Below are positions 51,987-61,476 of a DNA stretch of 64,000 nucleotides, piece by piece; position 1 is the stretch's first letter, and the number at the start of each line of letters is the position of its first letter. This DNA is from Desulfobacteraceae bacterium. GTDB lineage: Bacteria; Desulfobacterota; Desulfobacteria; Desulfobacterales; Desulfosalsimonadaceae. The stretch lies in the NCBI GenBank assembly GCA_011389935.1, contig JAABTJ010000002.1, positions 85,801 through 149,800 of the forward strand, read 5' to 3'. Made by a program: the position numbers and the translations under genes. The notes under the pieces were generated by a model. It did no database searches. It saw only the letters and a program-made list of their open reading frames with translations, and was not told where the DNA came from.

Positions 51987-52586
51987 TTATGCGTTTTTTG
52001 AAAACAATGCGGTACTCTGATTTTTTGTTTCCGCCCGGCTGAGCGCGTGCGTCTGCCAGGTGCGCTGTGTAGAGGTGGCCGCCGGTTTTTTCATAAGCAC
52101 TTCGTCGATCCGCTTTTGAAGCGTTTCAAAAACCTTGTCCTGGTTGTCAAGGAGCGAGGCGGAAGTGACGGCATCCACGTTTTCATAGGTAAAATCCCAC
52201 TGTTCGCTTCCCGTGGTCAGCAGCAGGATGACATGGTTGTTTCGCTCCAGATCGTCTATGAAACGTTTGAACGAGAGGTTGAGGTGGCTTCGTGCCCAGC
52301 AGCTGTCCATGATCACGATGGCATCGTATGCGTCCGCGTCGATCTCTTTCAACGCCTTGATGTCAATCACCTCGATGTTCGCAACGGGCCTGTAATTGTC
52401 AATAAGCCGGCTGCGGAGCGCGTCCTTGAACTCGCTGGCGCTGGATGCGATCAGTATGCGGTGCGCGGCATCCGCTCGAATGAAACGATCTTCCTGCACA
52501 TGACGGGCGCAGGATACAAGCGCAATGCAAAGGACCAGCAGCATCCCGCCGATCATGACGCCCCGTGTTTTCCCTGTTTTTTCCAT
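51987..52586 (-). CDS. Hypothetical lipoprotein, probably co-transcribed with the M48 protease
   Basis: 199 residues; a signal peptide with lipobox LVSC ends near residue 26. The rest alternates hydrophobic strands and helices (HRILIASSASEFKDALRSRL, DAIVIMDSCWARSHLNL, NHVILLLTTGSEQW), suggesting an alpha/beta flavodoxin-like fold, but no family is recognised and the C-terminal 30 residues are low complexity. It is 14 nt upstream of the protease gene. Confidence 0.7.
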   Translation of the reverse strand: MEKTGKTRGVMIGGMLLVLCIALVSCARHVQEDRFIRADAAHRILIASSASEFKDALRSRLIDNYRPVANIEVIDIKALKEIDADAYDAIVIMDSCWARSHLNLSFKRFIDDLERNNHVILLLTTGSEQWDFTYENVDAVTSASLLDNQDKVFETLQKRIDEVLMKKPAATSTQRTWQTHALSRAETKNQSTALFSKNA

Positions 52587-52728
52587 GAACCGTCCCCTTT
52601 CTGGAAAGAATACCGTTCAGATGCAGCCGGTTTTGCCGTCCGGCGGAGGAAAAAACCACCAGCAGCGGTAAATCGAATGCATCGTATGCCTGTAGTATCA
52701 AAAGTGTATGATATTATACGAAATTATA

Positions 52729-52755
52729 TTGACATTGAAAAAATATGTCTATACT
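52729..52755 (+). promoter_or_regulatory. Possible promoter of the receiver/Roadblock gene
   Basis: TTGACA (52729-52734) and TATACT (52750-52755), 15 bp apart, in AT-rich DNA about 125 nt before the start codon. The spacing is shorter than optimal. Confidence 0.45.
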
Positions 52756-52881
52756 AGAATACTATAAAGGCTGTTTCATGCATCTGCAATATATTTCGTG
52801 TCCGGCCCGGTCTTCCCAGCATTTTCACTTTCATACCGGGCCCTTTGTACCGCATCAACAGGGACAGGGCGAGAGACCAGC

Positions 52882-54030
52882 ATGGATAAAGTACTGATCG
52901 TCGACAGCGACAGAAAACAACTGGCCGCCATCCGGAACGAATTCAAAGACCTTCGCCAGTTCGAACCGCTTACAGCCATCAATGGGAAGGGCGCCCTGGA
53001 AACGCTCCAGCAGGTCCGGGTCTCGGTGGTTGTTGCAAACATGATGCTGCCGGACATGGACAGTGTCGACCTGGTGGCCCACCTGACGCGGATCAGCGCC
53101 TCTACTCCCTGCATCATTATGACCGAATCCGACAAATCCCCGCCGGTTTTTCCGGCACACAGCCGCAAGGACGCGATGCTGTCCTATATTGAAAAACCCA
53201 TTGCCCTCAGGGCCATGGGCGCCATGATTTTTGCCGGGCTCAATATCAGGGACGAGGGCATGTCCCTCCGGGGGATCGTCCTCGCGCACCTGCTGCCGCT
53301 GGTGGCCCTGTGTCGCAAAACCTGCCAGATGGACATCGTTTCCGAGAGGCGGAAACAAGGGGTTCTCTATTTTCAGGACGGCGATCTGCTGGACGCCCGT
53401 TCGGACGGTCAGGCCGGCGATGACGTTGCCCTGGAGATGTCGAACTGGGGCCGGATCGTACTCACATTGTCCCCGCTTCCCGAAAAGGCAATCCGGCCGC
53501 GCATCAAGACGGACCTCATCGACATTGCCGGCGCCAGGTGGAAACGGGGCGCACCTGCTACCGGAAGTCCGGAAAAAAAGGCTTCACCGGTCTCCCCTTA
53601 TGCAGTAGGGGCGGGGCCCTCTCCGGCTGCCCCCCCTCCCGTATCGGAGGGGAGTCGCCTGGAAGTCGCGTTGAGGCGCTATGCCACTTCCTTTCAGGCA
53701 ATCAAGGGCTACCGGGGGGTGGCTATCCTGGGATCCGACGGATCCATTCTCGCCACCGACACGGGGCCCGAGCCCATTGCTTTCTCCAATTTTGCCGCTG
53801 AATTTGACAGCATCGTCTCTTACTGCAGCAAAATCGCCTCGCAGAAAGGATTCAGCCGGTGCACCAGCGTTACGCTGCACACCGAGAACGGGATCGTTAT
53901 CATGATGAGACCGGATCTGTACCGGCAGGGCAATTTTCGCTTTATCGGGGTCCTGGCCCCCGATGCCAACGGGTATTTCATGCAGGTCCAGCTTGAAAAA
54001 ACCATTCCGCAGATCCTGGCCGCGATGTAA
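52882..54030 (+). CDS. Degenerate receiver - PATAN (DUF4388) - Roadblock/LC7 protein
   Basis: 382 residues from ATG 52882. The N-terminal receiver-like domain (1-120) has DKVLIVDSD and IEKPIAL, but the phosphoacceptor position is Asn53 in VVANMMLPDMD, so it probably cannot be phosphorylated on Asp. A DUF4388/PATAN domain follows (about 128-205; GIVLAHLLPLVALCRK, GVLYFQDGDLLDAR). A Pro/Ala-rich linker leads to a Roadblock/LC7 domain (about 260-382; GVAILGSDGSILATD). Such combinations occur in polarity and motility regulation by small GTPases such as MglA, which is not seen here. An upstream in-frame ATG at 52798 has no site and no conserved sequence. Confidence 0.8.
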   Translation: MDKVLIVDSDRKQLAAIRNEFKDLRQFEPLTAINGKGALETLQQVRVSVVVANMMLPDMDSVDLVAHLTRISASTPCIIMTESDKSPPVFPAHSRKDAMLSYIEKPIALRAMGAMIFAGLNIRDEGMSLRGIVLAHLLPLVALCRKTCQMDIVSERRKQGVLYFQDGDLLDARSDGQAGDDVALEMSNWGRIVLTLSPLPEKAIRPRIKTDLIDIAGARWKRGAPATGSPEKKASPVSPYAVGAGPSPAAPPPVSEGSRLEVALRRYATSFQAIKGYRGVAILGSDGSILATDTGPEPIAFSNFAAEFDSIVSYCSKIASQKGFSRCTSVTLHTENGIVIMMRPDLYRQGNFRFIGVLAPDANGYFMQVQLEKTIPQILAAM

Positions 54031-54042
54031 GCAGGCTTCCGG

Positions 54043-56205
54043 TTATTTCAACCCCGCCGGTTCTTTCAAAATCACCAGCGCATCCACGGCAACGGGCTCC
54101 GCTCCGGCAAGGAGCAGCGGGTTGATGTCGATTTCTCTTATCTGCGGATGCACAAGGGGAATCCGGCTCAAGCGCACCAGGATTTCCGCGAGCCTGTCCC
54201 TGTCCACCGCCGGCATGCCCCGATAACCGTCAAGCAGTTTGGCCGTTTTAATCTCTTCTGTCATCTCGCGGGCGTCGCTGTCGTCAATGGGCGCCAGCCG
54301 GTACACAACGTCGTTTATGGCTTCCGTGAGCACGCCCCCCGCCCCGAAAGCCACGCAATGGCCGAACTGGTCATCCCAGCTGATGCCGGCCAGAAGCTCC
54401 CGCCGGCCGCGGATCATCCGGGCCGCCAGAACCGGCACGGTCCTGCCGGCGGTTTCCTGTATGGCTTGATACGCCCGGGCCGCGCTCTTCGCATCCGTTA
54501 TGTCGAGAATCACCAGGTCCTGGTCGCTCTTGTGCAGGATGTCCGGGTCGCAGGCCTTGAATGCGACCGGGTATCCGATCTCTTCGGCCGCGGCAAGGGC
54601 GCTGTCCCTGTCTGTGGCCAGTCGCTCCTCCGGGACGGGGATGCCATAGCAGGCCAGCAGCTTTTTGGCGGCGTATTCATCCAGGGTGCGCGCCCCTTTT
54701 TCTGCGGCCTCATCGATGATCCGCACGGCATCCGGGTGGGCATCCATTTCTCCTGCGGGGGCAAGTGGGGTGCGCTGGCGGATGTTTTTGTATCGGATGA
54801 GCGTGGCCATGGTGCGGGCCGCTTTTTCCGGGGCGTCAAGAACCGGCACGCCGGCGTCTTCATAGGCCTCGGTGTAGGCGTCGTCCCGGTCGAAAAAGGA
54901 GGAGACCGTCATGGGGATCCCGTGCGCAAAGGGCTTGGCAGCCGTTGCCGAAAGGTCCCGGTTGCTTTGATCGACAAGATCGGTAAGGGATATATCGGGC
55001 AGCAGGTGGGCTACATGGGGGAAAACCGCCTTCATGAATCCCGTGGACATGGCGCCGTGGATAACCACGCCGTCGACCTCGCCGCTTTGCATGACCAGGT
55101 CGACGATGGTGTCGGTCATGATCGCCATGTCCATGCTGAAGGTGAGGTCCACGGGATTGCCGGCCGGCGCATGCACCGGCATCAGCGGCTTGATCTTTGC
55201 CTGCAGCGACTCGCTGAAAACCGGCATTACGCAGCCGTTGGCTTCGCAGGTATCGGCGATGGCCGAGCCCGGCCCGCCCGAGTTGGTGATAATGCCGATC
55301 CGGTTTCCCCGGATGGGGGGCTGGGTGGAAAGCGCCCATCCATGGGCATAGAGGTCCTCGATGGACTCGACGCGGATAACCCCGGCCTGCTGGAAAAGGC
55401 CGTCATAGAGATAGTTCTTCCCGGCCATGGCCCCGGTATGGCTGAGACCGGCCCGGCCGCCGGCTTCGCTGCCCCCCACGTACTGGGCGATGACCGGTTT
55501 GCGGGGGGTGATCTTTCGGGCGACATCTAAAAACCGGCGGGGGTCGCGAATGGTCTCGATATACATGGATACCGCACTGGTATGCGGGTCTTCGCCGAAG
55601 TATTCCAGCACATCGATGATATTGACGTCGGCTTCGTTGCCGACGCTCACCGCCTTGCTGAAATAAATCCCCCGCTTCTGCAGATGGACGATGGTCTGGG
55701 CCACGTAGGTGCCGCTCTGGGAAATCATGCCAAGCCTGCCGGCCTGCCCGGTCAGCGGCATGACCGTGGTATTGAGTTCCACCGCCCGGTTGATCATCCC
55801 CATGCAATTGGGGCCGATAAATCGCATGCCGTATTGATGGGCGACATCTTTGAGCTGCTGCTCCAGGTCGGCCCCCTCGGTGCCGATTTCCTTGAAACCG
55901 GCGGTGATAACGATGGCATGCCGGGTCCCCCTTTTGCCGAAGGCTTCGAACAGCGGAAGCAGGTGCCGGGAGGGCAGCACGAAGATGGCCAGGTCCGGGG
56001 CTTCGGGCAGGTCCTTGGGGTCGGCATACGCCGGGAAGCCCAGAACGGTTTTTTCAGTGGGGTGGACGGGATAGAAGTTCCCTTTGAAACCGTCCTTGAT
56101 AATGCTCAGGGCATGCATGGTGCCCATTTTCATCGGGTTGTTGCTGGCGCCGACAATGGCGATGGATTCGGGGTTCATCAGGGTGTGCAGAAATGATGCG
56201 GCCAT
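54043..56205 (-). CDS. ADP-forming acyl-CoA (acetyl-CoA) synthetase, fused subunits
   Basis: 720 residues from ATG 56205 (AAAGGAGAA upstream). Converts an acyl-CoA plus ADP and phosphate to acid plus ATP, or the reverse. The alpha part starts with the CoA-binding domain (SIAIVGASNNPMKMG), then two succinyl-CoA ligase-like domains (VITAGFKEIG, FIGPNCMGM, and LSHTGAMAG, which probably includes the phosphohistidine). The beta part is an ATP-grasp domain at the C-terminus (LACYGIPVPEERLATD, GYPVAFKACDPDILHKSD). This alpha-beta fusion is usual in Desulfobacterota and archaea. The acyl group cannot be specified. Confidence 0.92.
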   Translation of the reverse strand: MAASFLHTLMNPESIAIVGASNNPMKMGTMHALSIIKDGFKGNFYPVHPTEKTVLGFPAYADPKDLPEAPDLAIFVLPSRHLLPLFEAFGKRGTRHAIVITAGFKEIGTEGADLEQQLKDVAHQYGMRFIGPNCMGMINRAVELNTTVMPLTGQAGRLGMISQSGTYVAQTIVHLQKRGIYFSKAVSVGNEADVNIIDVLEYFGEDPHTSAVSMYIETIRDPRRFLDVARKITPRKPVIAQYVGGSEAGGRAGLSHTGAMAGKNYLYDGLFQQAGVIRVESIEDLYAHGWALSTQPPIRGNRIGIITNSGGPGSAIADTCEANGCVMPVFSESLQAKIKPLMPVHAPAGNPVDLTFSMDMAIMTDTIVDLVMQSGEVDGVVIHGAMSTGFMKAVFPHVAHLLPDISLTDLVDQSNRDLSATAAKPFAHGIPMTVSSFFDRDDAYTEAYEDAGVPVLDAPEKAARTMATLIRYKNIRQRTPLAPAGEMDAHPDAVRIIDEAAEKGARTLDEYAAKKLLACYGIPVPEERLATDRDSALAAAEEIGYPVAFKACDPDILHKSDQDLVILDITDAKSAARAYQAIQETAGRTVPVLAARMIRGRRELLAGISWDDQFGHCVAFGAGGVLTEAINDVVYRLAPIDDSDAREMTEEIKTAKLLDGYRGMPAVDRDRLAEILVRLSRIPLVHPQIREIDINPLLLAGAEPVAVDALVILKEPAGLK

Positions 56206-56311
56206 GGCTTCTCCTTTGATTTCAGTGCAATTTTGACCAAGGAAAAACCATATCACTGTCACATGGCCGATGCAACGAAAAAGCGAACGCTCGTTTTATC
56301 AGCGGGGCGGT

Positions 56312-56656
56312 TTATCCATACGCCTTCATCCCTGCGCGAAGTGCCCCCTCGATGGTGCCGTCGACCAGCTCTGCCCCGGGAAACAGGGTCTCCTCGGGGT
56401 CGTAATCATCCGCGCTGTATTTGTATATCTCGAACGCCCAGTCATACAGGTCGCCGTTGTATGTGAGGCGGCAGATGGGTTCGGGTCCGATGCCGTCATC
56501 GCGGTCCAGAAATACATGCTCCTTTTCAAATCGGGCGCTGTACGCCTTCCCCGTTGCACGAAGCTCTTCCTCGTTAAAGTGCGCGATGACCTGCCGTACG
56601 TCCTCCCGGACGTCTTCGGGGATGTCAAACGAAAACATTCTCCGGGTTTCCTCCAT
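56312..56656 (-). CDS. Small hypothetical protein
   Basis: 114 residues (108 if the ATG at 56638, which also has GGAGGAA upstream, is used). No family recognised. The sequence is acidic with several aromatic residues (LYDWAFEIYKYSADDYDP) and looks globular. It begins 12 nt after the ferredoxin gene on the same strand and so is probably cotranscribed with it. Confidence 0.7.
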   Translation of the reverse strand: MEETRRMFSFDIPEDVREDVRQVIAHFNEEELRATGKAYSARFEKEHVFLDRDDGIGPEPICRLTYNGDLYDWAFEIYKYSADDYDPEETLFPGAELVDGTIEGALRAGMKAYG

Positions 56657-56668
56657 TGATTTTCCAGG

Positions 56669-56863
56669 TTATTCCTCGACGACGATCGCGCCTGGAGCGC
56701 ATTCCGCCGCTGCCCGGCGAACATCGTCTTCGTATTGGGCCGGCACCTCTTCCTGGGTTACCCGGCTGACCATTTGGTCATCGTCATAGGCAAAGACTTC
56801 CGGGCACACCTTGCTGCAATTGCCGTCTCCCATGCACAGATCATAATCGATTCGCACCTTCAT
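56669..56863 (-). CDS. Single-cluster ferredoxin with Asp at the second ligand position
   Basis: 64 residues from ATG 56863 (AGGAGGAGA upstream). Cluster motif CMGDGNCSKVCP (Cys10, Asp13, Cys16, Cys20) with a remote Cys55 in CAPGA. The Asp in place of the second Cys is as in Pyrococcus furiosus ferredoxin, which can hold a [4Fe-4S] or [3Fe-4S] cluster. The open frame extends far upstream, but only this segment is ferredoxin-like and has a ribosome site. Electron carrier for an oxidoreductase not identifiable here. Confidence 0.88.
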   Translation of the reverse strand: MKVRIDYDLCMGDGNCSKVCPEVFAYDDDQMVSRVTQEEVPAQYEDDVRRAAAECAPGAIVVEE

Positions 56864-57064
56864 CTTTTCTCCTCCTGTCTTTTTGTTGACTGCCGTCATT
56901 GGCAGCGTGAGTAAAACAATAATGCCTGAGGCGGCATTTGTCCATCCGTTGCTGCCTGAAAACGGGTCCGGCCCGCAACGGCGCTCGGGTTGTGCTTGAT
57001 ATTTTCCGGCCAGGGGGATATTGTTTTTTATGTCGCTTCCCATGAAATCCCGTGCAGGTGAAAT

Positions 57065-57838
57065 ATGCTGGAAAAACCCCTCTGGATCAGCCATCGCGGA
57101 TACAAGGAAAACGCCGTGGAAAACACCCGGGCCGCGTTTCGGGCCGCTGTTGATCTGGGTTTTTCCTGCCTGGAAACCGACCTGCGCCTCACCCGGGACA
57201 AGCGGATCGTGCTGATCCACGACCCGGGGCTGGACCGCATGGCCGGTGTCCGAAAAAGGGTAGGGGACATGACGGCCGCCGAACTGGCCGGTATCCGGTT
57301 GACATCGCTGCATCGCAAGGTCGGCCGGGACGAAGGACGGGACGCGTTCGATAACCGGCTTTTGTTTTTTGAGGATTTTGCCGCGGAATTTTCCGGATGC
57401 CGGTGGGTTTTGGACATCAAGGCCGAAGCCGGGGCCGAAACCATCCGGGCCCTGTCCCGCTGGGCCGAGGCCGAAGGGCGGGTCGAAGCCATCGCAAAGA
57501 GCGCAAAGATCCTGACCTGGCATCCCGAGCACGAAGTGCTGGCGGCCGAGCGTTTCCCCGGGATTGCGTTTTATGCCCGCCGCCGGGAATGCTGGCGGGC
57601 GGGGTTTGCGGTGCTCTCCGGCCAGCCCCGGTTCGGCGCGATCCAGCCCGGCAAGATTTACGCCCTGACGCCGTCCCTGCTGGGGATCCCCCTGTTCCGG
57701 CCGTCCATTGTCCGGCGCTTCCACGAGCGGCGCGCCAGGGTGGTCGCCTTTCTCCCGCCCACCGACGACCTGGCCCGCCGGGCCGCGGCCGCCGGCTTTG
57801 ATGAAATCCTCACCAACCGCAAAAAAATCGCCGGGTAG
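57065..57838 (+). CDS. Glycerophosphodiester phosphodiesterase family protein
   Basis: 257 residues, TIM-barrel GDPD family, hydrolysing glycerophosphodiesters to glycerol-3-phosphate and an alcohol. Metal and catalytic motifs are SHRGYKENAVENT (His10, Glu in ENT), LETDLRLTRD and LIHDPGLDR, with a distal DIKAE. No signal peptide, so it is cytoplasmic. It is not obviously in an operon, lying convergent with the MBL-fold gene that follows. Confidence 0.9.
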   Translation: MLEKPLWISHRGYKENAVENTRAAFRAAVDLGFSCLETDLRLTRDKRIVLIHDPGLDRMAGVRKRVGDMTAAELAGIRLTSLHRKVGRDEGRDAFDNRLLFFEDFAAEFSGCRWVLDIKAEAGAETIRALSRWAEAEGRVEAIAKSAKILTWHPEHEVLAAERFPGIAFYARRRECWRAGFAVLSGQPRFGAIQPGKIYALTPSLLGIPLFRPSIVRRFHERRARVVAFLPPTDDLARRAAAAGFDEILTNRKKIAG

Positions 57839-57852
57839 AGACTTGGCTGATA

Positions 57853-58791
57853 TCAGGAAAACAAGGTCGCTTCCCTGCCCACAGACAAGGTCGTGACCGT
57901 GATCTCGGGAAAAGCGGACATGGATTGATAGAATTCTTTCATGTTCACACCGGGCAGAATGGAGAGACGGGATTTCAGCGGTTTGAAAAAATTGTCGAAA
58001 TGAATGGGAATCACCTGCCGGGCCTTGGTAGGGGCAATGATGTGGGTGAGCAGGGAAGGGGTGTCCTTGCGTCCGCCGAGGCTCAAAAATGCTGCATCCA
58101 CGTGTTCCCGTGAAAAAAGATCCGGCTGGATGCCGGCGCTGCCGTAGTGGAGCATCGTCCCTTTGGGATGGGCAAGGACAATGGCGTATGTTCCGCCTTC
58201 ACGGTAGGCGGACGCCCGTGCCGGCGGCCGGAGCGGATCGGTTATTTCACCGGGCCACGGAATTCTTCCAAAAAGGGCCGGGCTGTGGACGCTTTTAAGG
58301 AAGGTTGCGGTGAATTTGCCGATGCGCACCCGTTCCCCGTCGGCAATCACCCGGATTTTTTCCTCCGGGAGCATTGTCCCGCGTGCAACATTGGCCGTGC
58401 TTTCGGAGCCGATGATCACCGCCCCGGTTTTGGCTGCGAAATAGGGGGCATCCAGGGCATGGTCATAGTGGGAGTGGCTCACGAGAACGGCGGACGCCCT
58501 GTGGCCGCCGGTCTTTCTGATCCATTGGTCGATCCGGTCGCGGCATGGCTTCAGCCGGAAACCGAGTCCGACCTGTAAAAGGCCGTAGCGGCTGACAAAC
58601 GGATCGATATACATGCCGGTGTCCCCGTCGGTAACATACAATCCCGCTGTACCCATCCAGACGACCCGTACGGCACCGCCCCGGGCTTCTTCCGCTGGAA
58701 GAACCGGATCATCGTCGTGCTCTGTCTGTGTGGGGGCGCAGCCCGTCTGTGTAGCGAATGCCGGCAAGATTCGAAGATTCGTGATCCTCAT
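57853..58791 (-). CDS. MBL-fold hydrolase, possibly a lipoprotein
   Basis: 312 residues. The metallo-beta-lactamase fold is shown by SHSHYDHALD, followed by conserved LFGRIPWPGEI and IPIHFDNFF blocks. It resembles the UlaG/RomA-type (NAPE-PLD-related) subgroup. The N-terminus contains FATQTGC, which may be a short lipoprotein signal, but a proper hydrophobic core is lacking, so export is uncertain. The start overlaps closely the stop of the acyltransferase gene, suggesting one operon. Substrate unknown; lipid hydrolysis would suit the neighbourhood. Confidence 0.8.
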   Translation of the reverse strand: MRITNLRILPAFATQTGCAPTQTEHDDDPVLPAEEARGGAVRVVWMGTAGLYVTDGDTGMYIDPFVSRYGLLQVGLGFRLKPCRDRIDQWIRKTGGHRASAVLVSHSHYDHALDAPYFAAKTGAVIIGSESTANVARGTMLPEEKIRVIADGERVRIGKFTATFLKSVHSPALFGRIPWPGEITDPLRPPARASAYREGGTYAIVLAHPKGTMLHYGSAGIQPDLFSREHVDAAFLSLGGRKDTPSLLTHIIAPTKARQVIPIHFDNFFKPLKSRLSILPGVNMKEFYQSMSAFPEITVTTLSVGREATLFS

Positions 58792-60306
58792 TTATATTTT
58801 TCCATTTTGCTTTATCGCCAGTTCCCGGAAACGTTCAATCACCTGATGGCGCTCCCGGCGCAACAGCTTGACCAGTTCCTCGTTGTTCCAGAAAAACGTT
58901 CGCACGAGAATTTTGTTCCGGTAAAGGATAATGCTGCGCCTGTAGCGCAGGGTAGCGAAGCCGGTCGGCGGCAGCAACGCCAGGTAGCCGATGACCCATT
59001 TCCAGTTCATGCCGGCGGAATGCCAGAGCCACAAGCCAAAGACGCTGTAGGTGAGCGTAAATGCCAGGAAACCCACACCGAAATAGGCAAAGGCCCGGAC
59101 AGCCTCTTCTTTGGCAAGGCGCGCCGCATATTTGGTAAAGAGGTAGGGCACCATGTTGTGCAGCAGCCCGAAAATCGCTACCGGGGCCATGATCAGCGTG
59201 TATAGGGTCATGCGCAGGCGAATGAGACGTTCGCGCACCGGTTTGTCTATGGAGCCTTTAATGGACTGGCTGAGCTCGGTCTGCCGCAAATGGTCCTGGT
59301 AGCGATCCACCTGGCGGCGGAGGGCGGAAACCGCATCCGGATCCCGAAGCGATGCGTTGGCAAGAACGGCGGCAAGATGCTCCCGATTCTGCACGCGGGT
59401 TTCAATATCGTCGGGAACTTCTCCGATATCCGGCCGGTACCAGTCCAGCACTTTCCAGATCCAGCGTTTTAATCGAGATGGGGATTTTGGCTCGCGGGTG
59501 TCGTCCTGTTTCCTTTCCAGGGCAAGGGGCGTCAGGCGGTACCCCAGGGCTTCGGAAAGATTTTCGGCCAGCTCGCTGATCTGATTGTCTTCCACGTGCG
59601 ATGCCTGGCGCCGTAGCGACGCCTGGAGATCGGCTGTCAACTGCTGCACGGCGCCTTCCGGATTCTTGCGGTGCATTTCCGCGTAATCCGCCACGGCAAT
59701 GGGCGGTCCGAAACGGAGCAGCACCGCTGACATGAAGAGTTCCCGGCGCTCGAAGGTAAGCCCGGCAGGGACGATCGTCAGGCCAAGTTTGTATTGGTTT
59801 CGCGCCTCAGCGCCCAGGGCGATTCTGGCGCCGCCTGTCCGCAGCTGGAAAACCTGGCCGACCGGCGAGTTCCGACCCTCGGGAAAAAGGCCCAGGCAGC
59901 CCCCCCGCTCAAACAGCTCGTACACCTTCTTGAACACCACCTCGTTGCGCATGCCGCTGGCTTCTACCTCCCTGGCGCGGTAGACGGGAATGGCCCCAAG
60001 CCACCACAGCAATGCGCCCACAAGTCGATTGCGAAACAAGCCGCTTTTTGCAAGGAAATGGATCTGGCGGCGGGTCTGCATGGCCAGAAGGATGGCATCG
60101 AGAATGGAAGCAGGGTGGTTGGCAGCCAGGATCACCGGGCCGGTTTCAGGGATACGTTCCGGGTTCAGGGAGCGTACTTCGACAAAATAAAGATGGCTGA
60201 AAACCCGAAACAGCCAGACGATGGCAAGGTATAGATTCATTTGATAAATACAATCCGATATTGGCAAAAGAGAACAAATTTGGTTATAAATGAATATTGT
60301 AACCAT
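58792..60306 (-). CDS. PlsC-type lysophospholipid acyltransferase with C-terminal membrane region
   Basis: 504 residues from ATG 60306, which has GGGAGG six bases upstream. The acyltransferase domain occupies about residues 40-235: AANHPASILDAI (the NHP-S-D variant of the HX4D motif), AIPVYRAREVEAS, LFPEGRNSPVG and IVPAGLTFE. The C-terminal part is helical, with membrane segments (LYTLIMAPVAIFGLLHNM, FAYFGVGFLAFTLTYSVF). It would acylate lysophosphatidate or a related lipid at the inner membrane. Confidence 0.88.
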   Translation of the reverse strand: MVTIFIYNQICSLLPISDCIYQMNLYLAIVWLFRVFSHLYFVEVRSLNPERIPETGPVILAANHPASILDAILLAMQTRRQIHFLAKSGLFRNRLVGALLWWLGAIPVYRAREVEASGMRNEVVFKKVYELFERGGCLGLFPEGRNSPVGQVFQLRTGGARIALGAEARNQYKLGLTIVPAGLTFERRELFMSAVLLRFGPPIAVADYAEMHRKNPEGAVQQLTADLQASLRRQASHVEDNQISELAENLSEALGYRLTPLALERKQDDTREPKSPSRLKRWIWKVLDWYRPDIGEVPDDIETRVQNREHLAAVLANASLRDPDAVSALRRQVDRYQDHLRQTELSQSIKGSIDKPVRERLIRLRMTLYTLIMAPVAIFGLLHNMVPYLFTKYAARLAKEEAVRAFAYFGVGFLAFTLTYSVFGLWLWHSAGMNWKWVIGYLALLPPTGFATLRYRRSIILYRNKILVRTFFWNNEELVKLLRRERHQVIERFRELAIKQNGKI

Positions 60307-60428
60307 TTCGGGCCTCCCTGCAAGCGGTTTTCGTCGGCGTGCCGGTTGAAAGAACGCCGATGAACGGGTATGCCCGGAGAGGAGAATCGTGCTTATGGGA
60401 AATTTGAATTTTTATCAGGAGGCATTTT

Positions 60429-61475
60429 ATGGCAGAAAACTGGATGATCTATGGCGCTGCCGGCTATACCGGCACAATGATCGCGCGCGAGGCCGTTCGG
60501 CAGGGGATGCGCCCGGTGCTGGCCGGCCGCGGCGAATCCGTTTCAGCGCTGGCCAATGAACTGGGGCTGCCCCATCGCCTGTTCCCCCTGGATGACGCCG
60601 ACAGGATCCGCCAGGGGCTGGCCGGTATGGACCTGGTACTGCTCACCGCCGGGCCGTTTTCCGCCACCAGCGCCGCCATGGTGCAGGGATGTCTCGAGCA
60701 GGGCTGTCACTACATAGACATCACCGGCGAGATCGAGGTCTTCGAGGCCGTGCACGCGCGCGGCGGCGAAGCCAAAGAAAAGGGTGTCGTCCTGTGCCCC
60801 GGGGTCGGGTTCGACGTCATCCCGACGGACTGCATTGCTGCAACGCTTGCAAAGTCGATGCCCGATGCGCACCTGCTGCGGCTTGGCTTTGATTCGCGCT
60901 CCGGGCCAAGCCCGGGCACGGCAAAAACCGCCGTCGAAGGCCTGGCCGGCGGCGGCAGGGCCCGCCTGGACGGCCAAATCCGCCAGGTGCCCCTGGGCTG
61001 GAAAACCGACCGCATCGATTTCGGGGACGGCCCCAAGCTGGCGGTGACCATTCCCTGGGGGGATGTGGCCACCGCGTACTACACCACCGGCATACCCAAT
61101 ATCGAGGTCTATATGCCCCTGTCCCCCAAAAGCGTGAAATGGGTCCGGCGCGCCAACTGGGTGCGCCCCCTTCTTGGCCTTGGGCCGGTACAGTCGCTGA
61201 TGAAAAAACAGGCGGGAAAGGTTCGCGGACCGGACGAGGAAACGCGCCGGCGCACCCCGACCCACGTCTGGGGCGACGTGCGCAACGGGGCCGGCGACGT
61301 CCGAACGGCGCGGGTCGTGACCGCCAACGGCTACGACGTAACGGTTTCCGGTTCGTTGACAGTGGTGCGGCACTTGCTGGAAAACCCCGCAGCAGGGGCT
61401 GTCACCCCCGCCCGGCTGCTCGGGGCGGGCCTGATCAGCCGGCTGCCCGGCTCCGGCGAGATCATCCTCGACTGA
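60429..61475 (+). CDS. Saccharopine dehydrogenase-like NAD(P)-binding protein
   Basis: 348 residues. The N-terminal Rossmann fold has MIYGAAGYTGTMIARE; VLLTAGPFSATSAAMVQGCL and YIDITGEIEVFEAV follow, as in the saccharopine dehydrogenase-like (trans-acting enoyl reductase) family. AGGAGG is eight bases upstream of ATG 60429. These proteins reduce C=C or C=N bonds in lipids in some bacteria; the substrate here is unknown. Its C-terminus faces the DinB-like gene, converging almost head-on with no gap. Confidence 0.85.
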   Translation: MAENWMIYGAAGYTGTMIAREAVRQGMRPVLAGRGESVSALANELGLPHRLFPLDDADRIRQGLAGMDLVLLTAGPFSATSAAMVQGCLEQGCHYIDITGEIEVFEAVHARGGEAKEKGVVLCPGVGFDVIPTDCIAATLAKSMPDAHLLRLGFDSRSGPSPGTAKTAVEGLAGGGRARLDGQIRQVPLGWKTDRIDFGDGPKLAVTIPWGDVATAYYTTGIPNIEVYMPLSPKSVKWVRRANWVRPLLGLGPVQSLMKKQAGKVRGPDEETRRRTPTHVWGDVRNGAGDVRTARVVTANGYDVTVSGSLTVVRHLLENPAAGAVTPARLLGAGLISRLPGSGEIILD

Positions 61476-61476
61476 T

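Noticed and set aside
56669..57724. Long form (351 residues) of the ferredoxin frame
   Set aside because: The upstream 287 codons are antisense to the glycerophosphodiesterase gene and not conserved; a ribosome site at 56870 and the ferredoxin motif support only the final 64 codons.
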